Position numbers and translations under genes: made by a program | The notes under the pieces: generated by a model | What the model saw: only the letters and a program-made list of their open reading frames with translations | The model's database searches: none | What the model was told of the DNA's origin: nothing | Assembly (NCBI GenBank): GCA_020536535.1 | Contig: JAHLWZ010000636.1 | Coordinates: 62,001 to 126,000, forward strand | Origin: Pelomyxa schiedti | Taxonomy: Eukaryota > Evosea > Pelobiontida > Pelomyxidae | Direction of reading: 5' to 3' | Length of the DNA: 64,000 nucleotides | Part shown: positions 52,025 to 63,000 of the stretch, piece after piece | Layout of the letters: every line of letters begins with the position of its first letter | How positions within the stretch are numbered: the stretch's first letter is position 1

Positions 52025-54121
52025 TCAACCACTTACATGAATGACGTTGTCATTGAGGAGTTTGATGTGGGCAGCGTTTTTGACCCTCGGCGGAATTTTT
52101 GCTTGACTCAGAGTGGACATTTGAATGTGGGATGCCAGTGACGCAAACGTGCCGGGCTTCACAATCATCACCAAGGGCTTCTTGATTGGGTAAAGTCTGC
52201 AGTTGTAAACGGTTTGTCTGATGGCCTGGTCCATTTTCTCACTCAGTCCACTCGCCTTGTTTTGTTTGTTGTGGAACGTTATCATTGGATGAATTGGAAG
52301 TTCAGTTGCTTACTGCTTCAGTGTCAAGAGGAGAGTTCAGTTCAACATAAGCATGATACCGGCTCGCAGTATCATCTTGGAAGAATGTGAAGTCTACAAC
52401 GTTGGAACCAAACACAGTGGCCATTATTTTGCGAAGGTGAATCTCATTGATGTTCTCACCGAAGATGCTCAAAACGGAGCCCACTCTATACGCAAATTTT
52501 ATCTGCAAACCCAAAGAGTGAGCGAGGAATTGACAGTTGCAGGAAAAAAAAAAGGATGAAGGATGAATGGAGAAGAAAAAAGGAGTGAGAACGAACCTCT
52601 GGGCATTGACCCTCAAATCCAACCAACTGAATGGCATCCCCAATGCGGTATCTCCACAACCCAGAGAAATTTGTCAAAACCACTTCGTAAATGTGTCCAA
52701 CAGCACCCTCTTGTGGCAAAATGGCTCCACCAGTCCCCGCACATCGTTTGGCTTCTTCTTCATCCACAGGCATGAATTCAAAAAAAGCAGCATCAGCAAG
52801 AAGCCGGAATTTGTTTTCTTTGAAGGTGCTGCTTGGAGGAGGAAGTGCCATGATACATTCCGATGCTCCGTACATGAGTTCTCTGAACTGTATCCCATCT
52901 CCAAACCATCTCTCCAATTCACTGACATATCCCAGTGCTGGATTCGGAACATTGGACACAATCAAGTTGAGCCGTGGGAAAGCGTTCTGAACCCAACCAG
53001 GCATCCCTGGTGGAACTCTCGAGGCGGAGGCCTCAACGCGGAAGCGTGAGAGGGAATTGGTGCGTGACTGAGTTGAGGAGGTGGAACTTCGCGGTGCAGA
53101 GTTCCGTGTTCCACGTCAAAGATGAGGCTGTCCCAGTCTCGAATCATGACTGAAAAGAAGGAGTGAAGCATTCCGGCAAATGGAATTGAAAGACAAACGA
53201 CGTCGCGGTAACTTCTCAAAGCCCACAAGGAGTGAAGGTACATTGCCGGTTCCACCCATTCTGCTGCCTTAAATACGACTCTGTCAAAGTCAATCGAATG
53301 GTTTGGAAATAAATACTTGATAGACTGCAAAAGGTGATGCTGACACAAATGGAAGCCTGTGTCTTCTCTTGAAAACAGTTATTGGGCCCACTGCACCCTG
53401 AGTGATTCCTCCAGGGCTCTTTTTCACCCCCTGCTGGGTGTTGACAGTCAAGCACAGCCCCATGGACTTAGAGTTATAGATTGACACATACGTTGCAGTG
53501 ATCCACTTGTCGATGTCAATCTTGGTTACTGGAACCAATCTCTGAAGCCCAGTTGTTCCTTGATAAGAACATAAGTAAGACAGCAATATAAATGCGTGTC
53601 GGCCTTCCAGCAACACCCACCGGTTGTTGCAGTCAGCAAAGAAACAGGATCCGAGCACAAAGAGGACTTGCAGCCAGTCTGTGCCACTTTGTCAACATCC
53701 GCAGCAATGTCCGAATAAGTGCACAGTGGAATTCTGGCTCTGAATTGCTCCATCGTGCGCACACCATCGTTTGCCATCATGATTCTGTGCTTGCGGGCGA
53801 AATCGCAACCCCCGTTCGCGCAGCTTCTTCGCAGGATTGACTGCAGAAGATCCCTCTGAACTTGAACGAAGTTGGCCTGGTTCTTGACAATTTGGTGAGC
53901 AAGGCGCCGTCTGTTGGCACGGTCCAGCGACTGTATGGCGAATACCTGACAAGACAAAAAAAATAAGCAGTGACAGTTACCAAGGCGAATAAACCGCGAA
54001 AAGAAAGTACCAGAAGAAACCACTCACCCCAACGCGGAACAGAGCCACGCACAACGCTTTGTCTGAAGATGAAGCACAACAAAACAACACCAAGAGCAGT
54101 CAGCACTCCACAACACACCAT
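52025..54121 (-). pseudogene. GH3 copy 3, frameshifted
   Basis: Tandem duplicate of copy 2, from ATG 54121 (MVCCGVLTALGVVLLCFIFR) to stop at 52025. All exons and motifs are recognisable. However, near 53028-53032 it has one C fewer than copy 2 (GGCCTC here, GGCCCTC in copy 2), which shifts the frame between ALR and the conserved PGMPGW segment. Copies 1 and 2 are open across the same place. Two overlapping frames (53348-52962 and 53004-52486) cover the two sides. The lesion removes the C-terminal two-thirds of the enzyme, including YGASEC and the GD motif. It may be a young pseudogene or a sequencing slip in a short C run. No other disabling change was noticed. Confidence 0.6.
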
Positions 54122-54135
54122 CCCGTAAATGGCGG

Positions 54136-54205
54136 AATAAAATAATCAATGGACCGGAACGCTGTCGTTATCGTCGCTCAGGATGGGCGGTCTGGTTTTT
54201 TTTTT
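54136..54205 (+). repeat. Dispersed hairpin element, copy C
   Basis: Third copy of the element: ATAATCAA leader, TGGACCG (54150-54156) facing CGGTCTG (54188-54194), then a ten-T run. The two changed stem bases (CA to TG) still pair as U-G and G-U, so the hairpin is kept. The loop matches copy A (TCGTCGCTCAGGAT). It lies 15 bp upstream of GH3 copy 3. Confidence 0.75.
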
Positions 54206-54233
54206 ATTCCCACTAGGCTTTTTTCTTTTCTAG

Positions 54234-54410
54234 ATTTTGATGTTTGGAAACAACCCGAACTGATTCCGTGCCTTCATAAGGTGGTGAACAACACCATCGT
54301 AGTGTCTCACACTTGCATTGCTCAGATCAGCATCACTCCAGGCATGCAAGCAGAATTTACGGAGAAACGCCCAAGTTTGCCGCAAACACCCAAGTTGGTT
54401 TACTAACTAC
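54234..54410 (+). other. Orphan terminal-exon-like open frame
   Basis: A polypyrimidine tract ending in CTAG at 54230-54233 is followed by an open frame reading FDVWKQPELIPCLHKVVNN, then TIVVSHTCIAQISITPG and a polar end before TAA. It has protein-like composition but no upstream exon is visible; the hairpin element and GH3 copy 3 lie directly before it. It could be a relic of a gene cut by the GH3 duplication, or chance. Confidence 0.3.
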
Positions 54411-54449
54411 GGTAGTTCGTGGTAAGAAACGCAACTTAAAAGCCACCAA

Positions 54450-56704
54450 ATGGCAACGGATGCCCGTTTGTGCCCCATCTGCGGGCGAGCGTTTTTCCAC
54501 ACCGGAGGGTGCCAGCCCTTGGCCTGGCCCGCCTGCGGCCACCACGCGTGCACGTGCTGCGCCGTGGCGATGGCCCACACAGCCCTCCTTGCCTCCCTCC
54601 CGCGTCCCCCACCGCGTCTCGTCTCTGCGGCCGCCGCGACGCCCACTATCCCTTCTGCGTCGGCCTCTGCTTCTGTTTCCTTTGTCATTCATTGCCCGCA
54701 GTGCAATGGAGGTGCGAAGCTCACCGTTGACGACATTTCGTCATCAAGGTAATGGGAGATTAGTAATTATGGGTGGGGGTCAGACTGTTGCCGCACTATC
54801 TCTATCTCATTAAGCAGTTAGCACAAAATTAACTCTTAGGTAGGTGCGTCGAAGAGGCTGTTGTGGCGGTGCTGAAAACAGATAGCAGTCTTTTACAGGA
54901 GAGCGAGGCCTTGAGGGCGCCACAGCTCGAAGCGGAATCGCCCCTGTGTGCCGCAGAGTGCGGAAAGAAGGCCACATTCTTATGCGTTCAGTGCAACAAT
55001 GCGCCGCTGTGCGAGGAGTGCTTCCCGGGATTGCACAAGTTCCAGTTCCAGAAGGGCCACACCAAGAAGAGCATCGGTGAGATGGCGGCGATAAGAGACG
55101 CGGAGAGGGTCCTCAACACATCCAATTGCAGGGAGCACTTTCAGCCGCTCACCATTTTCTGCACACAATGCGATACTCTGAGCTGTGTTGTGTGTGGGCA
55201 GTTTGGGAAGCACAGAGATCACTCTGCCAAGTGCGTGCCTGTGGTCGAAATGAAGGAGAAGTTGATGGCGAAGTTGACCACAGTTTTGGATCAGTGTACA
55301 GCTTTGCAAAAGCGGATGAATGCTTCGGAGCAAGAAATAAGCCTTAAGTGCACAACTCTCGCTCAGAATTCTGGAGAAGTGGAGAAGTGTATCAACGCGT
55401 TTTTCGATTCATTGTTGGAGGACATTCAAAGAAGGAGGAATCAGCTACTCACACAGCTGAATCTTCTGCACTCCATCTCCTCAGAAAACCTAGAGATTCA
55501 GAGGCTCTCAACAAAAACTGCCAGGGAGTTCCTCCAGGCCCTGGCCCAGCAGAAACCACAAGCAGGGGAAACCTCTCCGAAAAATTCTTCGCCCCCTTCA
55601 CCCGGTAGTGCACTTCCAACCAGTGCTGATGCCGTTGTTGTTCTTCAAACCGAGGAACGAATCCAAGTTCTTCAGAACATCCTGAAAAGGCTCTCAGCCG
55701 AGAGCCTTGACCTCTCCCCGTGTTGTTCGCCAGTGTGGAAGTGGGAAGTGGATGACAGTTTGCTTAAGTCCCTCCAGAATATGTGCATCACAACAAATAT
55801 TCCAGTGAGCAAAGGTACTACAGTTCAAACTGTTGTGACCCAAAGTACCCCTGCGTTTTCAATCACGTTCACAACACTCAATGGGCACAACCAGGTTCCA
55901 CCAACTACAGTTGACTACACTTCTCCATATCAGAAGAGTGTCATACTGTCGGGTGGGATTCAAAAGTGGGTCGTTCCATCAAGTGGAAAGTACAAGATCA
56001 CCGCCGTTGGTCCGAGTGGTGGAAATAGTGCCTACTTTCATACTACGGGGGGCCTTGGTGCTGCCGCTGTATCAGTGGTGGAACTGAACGAGGGGACTAT
56101 CGTCAACATTCTGGTTGGGCAAGAAGGCGAGGGAGACAAGAGCACAGGGGGAGGAGGGGGAGGTACGTTCATTTGGGAGGCGAACGGAGACGAGGGGCCC
56201 CTCGTTTGTGCCGGAGGTGGTGGTGGTGCAGTACAGACGGCAGGCAAGGATGCCAGTGTGACACCAGACGGGACACACGGGAATGGGCTGACATCTGGGG
56301 GTGGCGTGAATGGCGGCGGTGGAACACCAAGCGACCCTCGCCAGCGGGCAGGGGGAGGAGCTGGCTGGCTATCCGATGGCTGCCAAGGGGAAGGGTACAC
56401 CATCAAAGCCGGGGGTGGTGTGTCCCCACTGCGAGGTGGTGGGGGTGGCACCTTCGGGGGGACCCAAGAGCGTGTTGGCAGCGGTGGGTTCGGCGGCGGT
56501 GGTGGAGGGCAGGGCCAGGGGGTAGCCCTTGGGGGCGGTGGGGGTGGCGGATACAGCGGCGGGGGGCCCGGGGCTCCCAATGGTTCACTGTTCCTGGGTG
56601 GGGGCGGTGGGGGTTCCTTCTGCAGTACCAAATGTCAGCAGACACACATGACAGTGTCCCAATCCAGAGGAAATGGCTCCGTCACCATCGAGAACCTAGC
56701 CTGA
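54450..56704 (+). CDS. TRIM-like RING/B-box/coiled-coil protein with glycine-rich (ALK-type) C-terminal domain
   Basis: Two exons: ATG 54450 to a donor at 54749, then 54844 to TGA 56702-56704, about 710 residues. Exon 1 carries a RING-like finger: CPICGRAFFHTGGC, PACGHHACTCC and, after an Ala/Pro insertion, HCPQCNGG. Exon 2 starts with two B-boxes, CAAECGKKATFLCVQCNNAP with CEECF, and CREHFQPLTIFCTQC with CVVCGQFGKHRDH. A coiled coil follows (residues ~230-340). From about residue 445 the sequence is beta-rich then very Gly-rich: SGGIQKWVVPSSGKYKITAV, GLGAAAVSVVELNEGTIVNI with LVGQEG, then Gly-Gly runs with GGGGTFIWE and VCAGGGGG. This matches the glycine-rich domain of ALK/LTK receptors. TRIM proteins are usually ubiquitin ligases whose C-terminal domain picks the target. 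This combination is unusual and is the main exception to short exons in the region. Confidence 0.85.
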
Positions 56705-56756
56705 GTCACCAGGTGACCACCAAAATTATGCATAATTTTTGTTTTTCCTCATTTTG

Positions 56757-57710
56757 ATGGTGTCGGTGCCCGGGAGTAGTAAACGGCGGTACGTGAACTA
56801 TGCACAACACTCGGGATCAGTAGATGTGCTACGAGAGCTCCATTCTTCTTCGACCTTACCTCCATACGACGTAATTTGCCTGTTTTTTTTTTTTTTTTGT
56901 TTTTTTGTTTCGTTGTAGTGTATTCTTACTTTGCAAGGGCAGGATGGTTGAGCAGCTTGCATTGGCTGTAAACCATTGTTCCACTTCCACTTCTCCCTCG
57001 TCTGCGCACGACTCTGCGTCACCGACTCTTGACGAGTCGGATACTCCCAACTTGGTTGGGCAGTTGGCGGCGGCTCGCTCCTACCGCTGTGCCATGGCAT
57101 ACTTGTGTGTAATCTTCTATTATTATGATAAAGTACTCTATCCAAAGCTAGTTTCACTTTATCTTGTTTTAATCAATATGTGTTGTTTTCTGCTCCCTAT
57201 ATCATGATAAGAGAGACAATAGAAAAAGAATTCTATTATGCGCGTGCTGAACAATTTTGTAGGACAGCAAGATTGGACAAAATTCGCCAAATGAGATGGG
57301 AAGTGGGCTCAGCACTGCCAGATCAATTACGGGAGAGAATGTCACCGCAGGAACTTTCGTTCCACATGGGTTACTGCCGACTCCTTGCCGATTACATGGC
57401 TTCTATAGGCATGGACCTCACAATGGTACAGAAACACACGGTCATGCAAACCCTAATCCCTACCTAATAGGACCTTTCTCACCCACCTGTAAGTAATGAT
57501 GACATTTACGTCGAGATTCGAGGTACCCCTCAAGCAAGTGAAAGCAATACCACTTCCACTTCAGCCGAAGGCGACCCTTCTTCAGCCGTGGAAGTAGTCA
57601 CAGAAACAGGAACCATTGTTTTGGACAACAGAATGCAGTTTGTAAAAAGGTGCCCGACTGTGGATTCCCTCATCAAGCAAGGCCTTATTGCACACGTACC
57701 CCATTCTTAG
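56757..57710 (+). CDS. GINS1: GINS complex subunit PSF1
   Basis: Spliced gene from ATG 56757 to TAG 57708-57710. Exon 1 gives MVSVPGSSKRRYVNYAQHSG and SVDVLRELHSSSTLPPYD, the PSF1 opening helix (compare RELHRAPEGQLPAF). After an intron come GRMVEQLALAVNHCS and ARSYRCAMAYL, then EFYYARAEQFCRTARLDKIR, QMRWEVGSALPDQLRERMSP and YCRLLADYMASIGMDLTM, the conserved A domain. The last exon has YVEIRGTPQ, a Ser/Thr insertion, IVLDNRMQFVKRCPTVDSLI and KQGLIAHVPHS, the small B domain that contacts Cdc45 and pol epsilon. GINS joins MCM2-7 and Cdc45 to make the replicative helicase. Length (~220 residues) is normal. It converges on POLE2, its known physical partner, with 50 bp between stops. Confidence 0.9.
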
Positions 57711-57760
57711 TTACATAAGAATGAAAGAATCATCAAGAAAAATTTTGTTTGTTTAACAAA

Positions 57761-59846
57761 TCAAGGCTTCTTTACTGTTACGTGTGTGATGGAGGAAGGG
57801 GCATGGGGTTTGAAAACACTGTAGGAAAAGTCCATGGGGAACGAGCCTGGGTTTGCGAACCAAGATTCTTCAACTTGGTGGGAGTATTGCATGCATTGGT
57901 CTCCAATCACGGTCTGAGTGGTGAAAGTTAATGACAGTCAAAGGAAATGTGGGGCTTACCAGGTGTGGGAGTGGGAAAAGGAAAAAGGCATGCTCAAGGG
58001 TCCAGTGAATTGGCCGAACGAGTGTTGAAAGAGGGCACAGATGTGCTTGTGAGGCCAGTGTCTTTGCAAGCTGGAATTGGAGAATGTTAGACACGAATTG
58101 AAATTGGGATTACCATAAGGGATGGTGGCACGGCGTCAGAAGTGCTATACGGAGTAATGTTGTTTCTAAATAAGGAGCTGAGAAGGTCCTGACGGAATAC
58201 CACTATTTCTTGCGTGCAGTACCGTATTCTATAATTATGTTATACACGAGGTTATGGAAAGCAGTAATACCTTGCTGGATTTGTGGGAAAAGAAACTTTC
58301 TCCAGTACTGTTGTTAAAGGTTCAATCAGGCACGTTGGAAGTGGAGGATAAGGTAAAGTTCTGTTGAGATTTCCACAAGGATCGTTGGGGCCTGGAACAA
58401 AAACGAACCTGGATCGCGAAGGGAGAAAAAAATCTCAGAACAGTCAAAAAGACTACCCTACCTGGTAGTTTGACAGATCGACGAATGTTGACTGAGCATA
58501 TTCGCCAGGGAATTGAATAGACCTAGTACATGACTGTAGTCACTTCCACCTCCGTAAGGCCGACTGAGAAAATTTCCAAGCATAACAATCATATCAGGAG
58601 GGGAGTCATCACACCCAGAAAGGAGTGTATCAAGATTTGCCATTACCTTTGGAGTAAGACGGGTTACTTCAGGGGAAAAAGACTGCAAATGGTAAGTACT
58701 TGGGAGTTATCTATCCACACGTCAGACAAAAAGAAAATTCTGGCCTCCGGGTTTTCCTCTTCATATTGCTTCAGTTGTGACTGGAAGAAGTGTCAAACAT
58801 TGGTTTTGGGTGTGGAAGACCAACCATTATTTGCGAATTAGGACACGCCCCAAACAAATCTATACCTCCAAGTGAAGCAAGGCTGGCATCGCGGTGCTCA
58901 GGCGGTGGTTGTGCCAACGCATTTACTACAAACACGCTTTCTTTCATTTGCCCCTCTGCAAGTACAATGGAGTTTTCAGTGAATACTGACTGCTCTGGCA
59001 CGAGCATCTGGCATCAATGTGAACCAAATAGGAATAAGGGTTTCTTTACACACTGCATTTGTGATGTCTATTGGTACTAGTGATGAAGAACTTTCAAGGT
59101 GAAGTTGACCGCCACGTAAACGGCTGAGAACACCAAGCACAACTGATGTAGATGACGTACCAAGAAGAGACTCCAAGGCTGTCAACTAGAAATCGGTCAG
59201 ACTTTGGAGGAGCACATTGTGTGGGGTGACTTTTAGGAGGAAAGGCATCTGACAGGAGTAGTGGCAAATTTGGGACTTCGAAGCTGTCTTTGATGAATGA
59301 CATTGTAACGTCGATCAAACACAGTCAACTTATCTTGAGCAGTACCGAAAATCGATGATGGCTTCGTCACACTGTGTGATGGTGAGAAATGGAGGGTTTT
59401 TTTAGGGGTGCACCGACGTTGTGAATCCATGCTTGGCAGGATTGAATTCAAACTTGGGCATATCGTTAACAGTCAAAACAGTAAACAGGCTCTCAGTAAT
59501 GGATTGAGCCGCGCTGCTGACTTTGGAAATCCAAGTTGCTGCCAAACTTTCATCCACGACTGCACTCTTCGCTTTCGGAACGTAAAAAGCGAGACCCAAA
59601 AGAAAACGAGAAAGTAAAAGACTCACGGGGTTCATCTTGGAGGAAATCGGCGATAGCGTCGTACGAGTCCGGCGACGAAACTAAATGCGCAGCTAGAACC
59701 GCAGCCGCCTTTGGCGTAACATTAAGTCCCAACAACTTGAACTGAGCCGCCACACGCTCCGGTGTCCATTTCACCACCCCACCCAGCATCCCAGATCCAA
59801 AGACAACAAAAAAATGAAGATCACAGGAAGAAGCTCTGGGACTCAT
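57761..59846 (-). CDS. POLE2: DNA polymerase epsilon subunit 2 (Dpb2-like)
   Basis: Spliced minus-strand gene, ATG 59846 to TGA 57761-57763. An inner ATG at 59789 (MLGGVVKWTPERVAAQFKLL) could be the true start. The N-terminal helical module (LLGLNVTPKAAAVLAAHLVS) matches the Dpb2 domain that binds PSF1. Then come ENSIVLAEGQMKESVFVVNA, the LAQPPPEHRDASL segment and IDLFGA (near 58880-58960), MIVMLGNFLSRPYGGG (near 58570-58600), FVPGPNDPCGNLNRTLPYPP (near 58350), RYCTQEIVVFRQDLLSSLF (near 58200), HLCPLSTLVRPIHWTLEHAF and, last, ANPGSFPMDFSYSVF. These are the family's inactive phosphodiesterase and OB-fold parts. POLE2 ties the leading-strand polymerase to the helicase. Introns are very short (about 30-60 nt). 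Confidence 0.9.
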
Positions 59847-60009
59847 TTATTTCGATGTTCGTGAGGCCATGAGGCGATTTCATACAACTCTTGACACCAT
59901 ATAATGCCGGATCGAAGGAGACCCACTCATCTGAATCTGCAATCTACAAATTGTTTTTTTCTCTCAACAAACGCCCGTTTGTTGTGTCGGTGGTGTTGTG
60001 GTGTCGAAG
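59847..60009. promoter_or_regulatory. Divergent promoter, POLE2 and SMC2
   Basis: Only 163 bp separate the start codons of POLE2 (minus) and SMC2 (plus), so the two genes must share one short promoter region. A T-run (59955-59961) and GTTTGTTGTGTCGGTGGT-like sequence precede the SMC2 ATG. No named element is assigned. Confidence 0.5.
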
Positions 60010-63000
60010 ATGTATATTGCGGAGATCATCGTAGAGGGATTCAAGTCGTATGCTCACAGAACCGTGATTGGCAAGTTTGACCCTCTGTTTAATGCAATTA
60101 CTGGTCTCAATGGATCTGGCAAGAGCAACATCTTGGACTCCATTTGCTTCGTGCTGGGGATTTCTCAGCTCTCTCAAGTTTAGTCTTTTTCGCCTCGGGA
60201 ATATGTTGTGTAGTCTTAGTTATGACATTACAGGTTCGAGTAGGATCCCTGCAAGAACTGGTGTTTAAGAAGGGGCAAGCAGGAATTACGAAAGCATCTG
60301 TGACTATTGTATTTAATAACGAAGACAAGAAAACCTCACCTGTTGGCTATGATGAATTCAATTCCATCAGTGTCACCAGACAAGTGGTGATTGGTGGTCG
60401 AAACAAGTATCTTATCAATGGCTCTCTTGCCCAAGCCGGCAAAGTCCTGGTTCATAGCCACCCTTCATTTCACTCTAACTTCTAACTTTTAACACCTAAG
60501 TGCAGAACTTCTTTCAATCTGTTCAGGTTAGTATGAGATTTTTATCTCTTTCATTGACTTGTGTAGTTGAACGTAAACAACCCCCATTTTCTCATTATGC
60601 AAGGACGCATTACCAAGGCATCTACAACACTTCACCCCTTTTTCTCATTCTGGCAGGTAATGAACATGAAACCTCTTGAGATCCTTGGGATGATTGAAGA
60701 GGCTGCAGGAACGAGAATGTACGAAACAAAGAAAAAAGCAACTCTTTGTACAATTGAAAAAAAGGAGAGAAAGGTAGAAGAAATCATCAAGGTGTGAGAG
60801 AAAAAACCAAGTGCACTACTGAACAATGAAGATTCTTCAAGATGAGATCAGTCCTACTCTTGAAAAACTGCGCACTGAGCGTGACGAGTTTTTAGCATAC
60901 ACTGGAAATCAGACGGTTGTTGACAAGCTAGAGCGAGTCGTTTTGGCCCATGGATATGCCCAATCTCTGGTATGAGATTTCAACATATACAAAAGATTGA
61001 CTTAGTAGTAGGAAGTTTTGAAATCGTCAGAAAAGGCGGAAAAGGAAGTAGCTGAAAGAATAGCTCAGCTTCAAGTTTTAAGAATACCAACTTGTTGTAT
61101 TATTTACATCACCAAAGGAAACTATATCCTCCCATGAAAAACAAATTCGCGAAAAGAAGAGCAAAATTGCTTCTCTTACTGATAAGCGCGACAAGGTTTC
61201 CAGTAACTAAGGGAAATGTCATCTCAATCCTAACTTAAAATAGGAACATAATTCACTCCTCAAAAATCTGGAAAAAGAATCTGGTTCTGCATCAGAGCTT
61301 GTTGTCAAAGCTAATGTAGCTCTTTCACACAAACAAGAGGCTCTGCAAGCTGCAAAAAAGGCTTATCAATCCACTCTGGAGGAGATAGCTGCACTTACTC
61401 GAGCTCTTACTACAAAAACACGAGAGCACAAAATAGCCGACGAATTATTAAAGGGTGCTGATGCTACAACTGCCGGTCTCGTAGAAACTCTTCGTATTGT
61501 AGAGGCCCAGTATGAGACAAAGAGCATTGGTGTTAGTGTTGGTTCCAATGCAAAGTCTACTTCAACAGCAGACCCGTTGATGGGTATGTCTTCAATTAGA
61601 AGAGCCAAAATAGTTATTGTTTTTTCTTTTCAGATGCACGGAAAGCTGTTACTGAAGCAACAACGGAAGTTAAGCAGCTTGAAATGGAAGAAAACCATTT
61701 GCAGCAACAGCTAAGAGTGAGACATCCAAGCTCTTTAGTCTGAATTAAAAACCCACCAGGAAAAAAAGAGGAACAACGAGAAGCCAGCCCAAGAAGAAAT
61801 AGCTCGGTACAATAAACAAATTGACAGACTCAAAGCTGAGCTGGAAGATCTAAAACAACGGCAACTATCAGTTGGGTTTGACCAAGAAAAATTGGATGAA
61901 CTTGTCAAAAATCACACCAATTTACAAAGACGTGCTGCCGAGTTGAAAGATGTAAAGATCTTTTATGTCTCTCCATGTTTACATTGTATCCAGAAAAAAG
62001 ACCACCCACCTCCATACTTATCAAGATTGCAATTCCTGTACAGTAATCCAACACCAAGCTTCGACCATGGGAAGGTCAAGGGACTTGTAGCCAAGTTGAT
62101 TGATGTACCCGACCCATCTACAACAACGGCCGTTGAAACTGTCGCAGGAGGGAGGTTGTACAATGTACGCTTTTTTCCTTTTTACATCAAAACCAAAAAC
62201 ATCTTGAAACAAGGTGGTTGTTGATTCTGAAAAAACATCATCAGAGCTTATAAAGAACGGCAGACTTCAAGATCGTTACACTTTCATTCCATTGTCCCAG
62301 ATAAGGGCTTCTAGGCTACCCGATCGGGTACCCAAACACTTCAGTTGTTTTCTACTAATCCTACCAGGTTGTGAGCGCTGCTGAATCTGTTGCCGGAAGA
62401 GATAATGTTCGACTAGCTTTGTTTCTCGTTCGATATTCCTCAGAGGTACAGAAAGCTATGGAATATGTCTTTGGTGGAGCCTTTATATGCAAAGGTATGC
62501 TCTGTTAGAGATAAAATACGGATTGAGAAACCAAACAAGATGACCCATCTGCTAGCAAAGTTGCGTTTTCTCCATCCACTGCAGCAAGGGCAGTTACCTT
62601 AGGTGGTGATGTGTATGACCCCCGAGGCACACTTACTGGTGTGTATAAACTTCATTTGTTTGACACACTCATTTTCGAAGGTGGCTCGCAACAAAGCGCA
62701 CATTCCGTTCTCAAAGCAATGTGTGAGCTCAACACAGTAAATGAGGAATATGAAGCAGTTACTGGAAATCTAAAAGATGTTTCCATACAGATCACTGGCA
62801 TTCAGGTTTTTTTTGTTATTCCCTTACTTTTTATTTATTAATGAGTAACAGGAAGCTGGCAGACAAACTCGTTCAGTAAAAACGGCGCTTGATCTCAAGC
62901 AACACGAACTTGAAATTTTAACTGCTCAACTATCCTCCTCACCAGCAGCCCAGGTATTACCATTTTATGTACCGCCATAGTTACCATTTGCAAGGTCATT

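Noticed and set aside
56038-56631. 197-codon Pro-rich minus-strand frame
   Set aside because: Exact complement of the glycine-rich tail of the TRIM-like gene.
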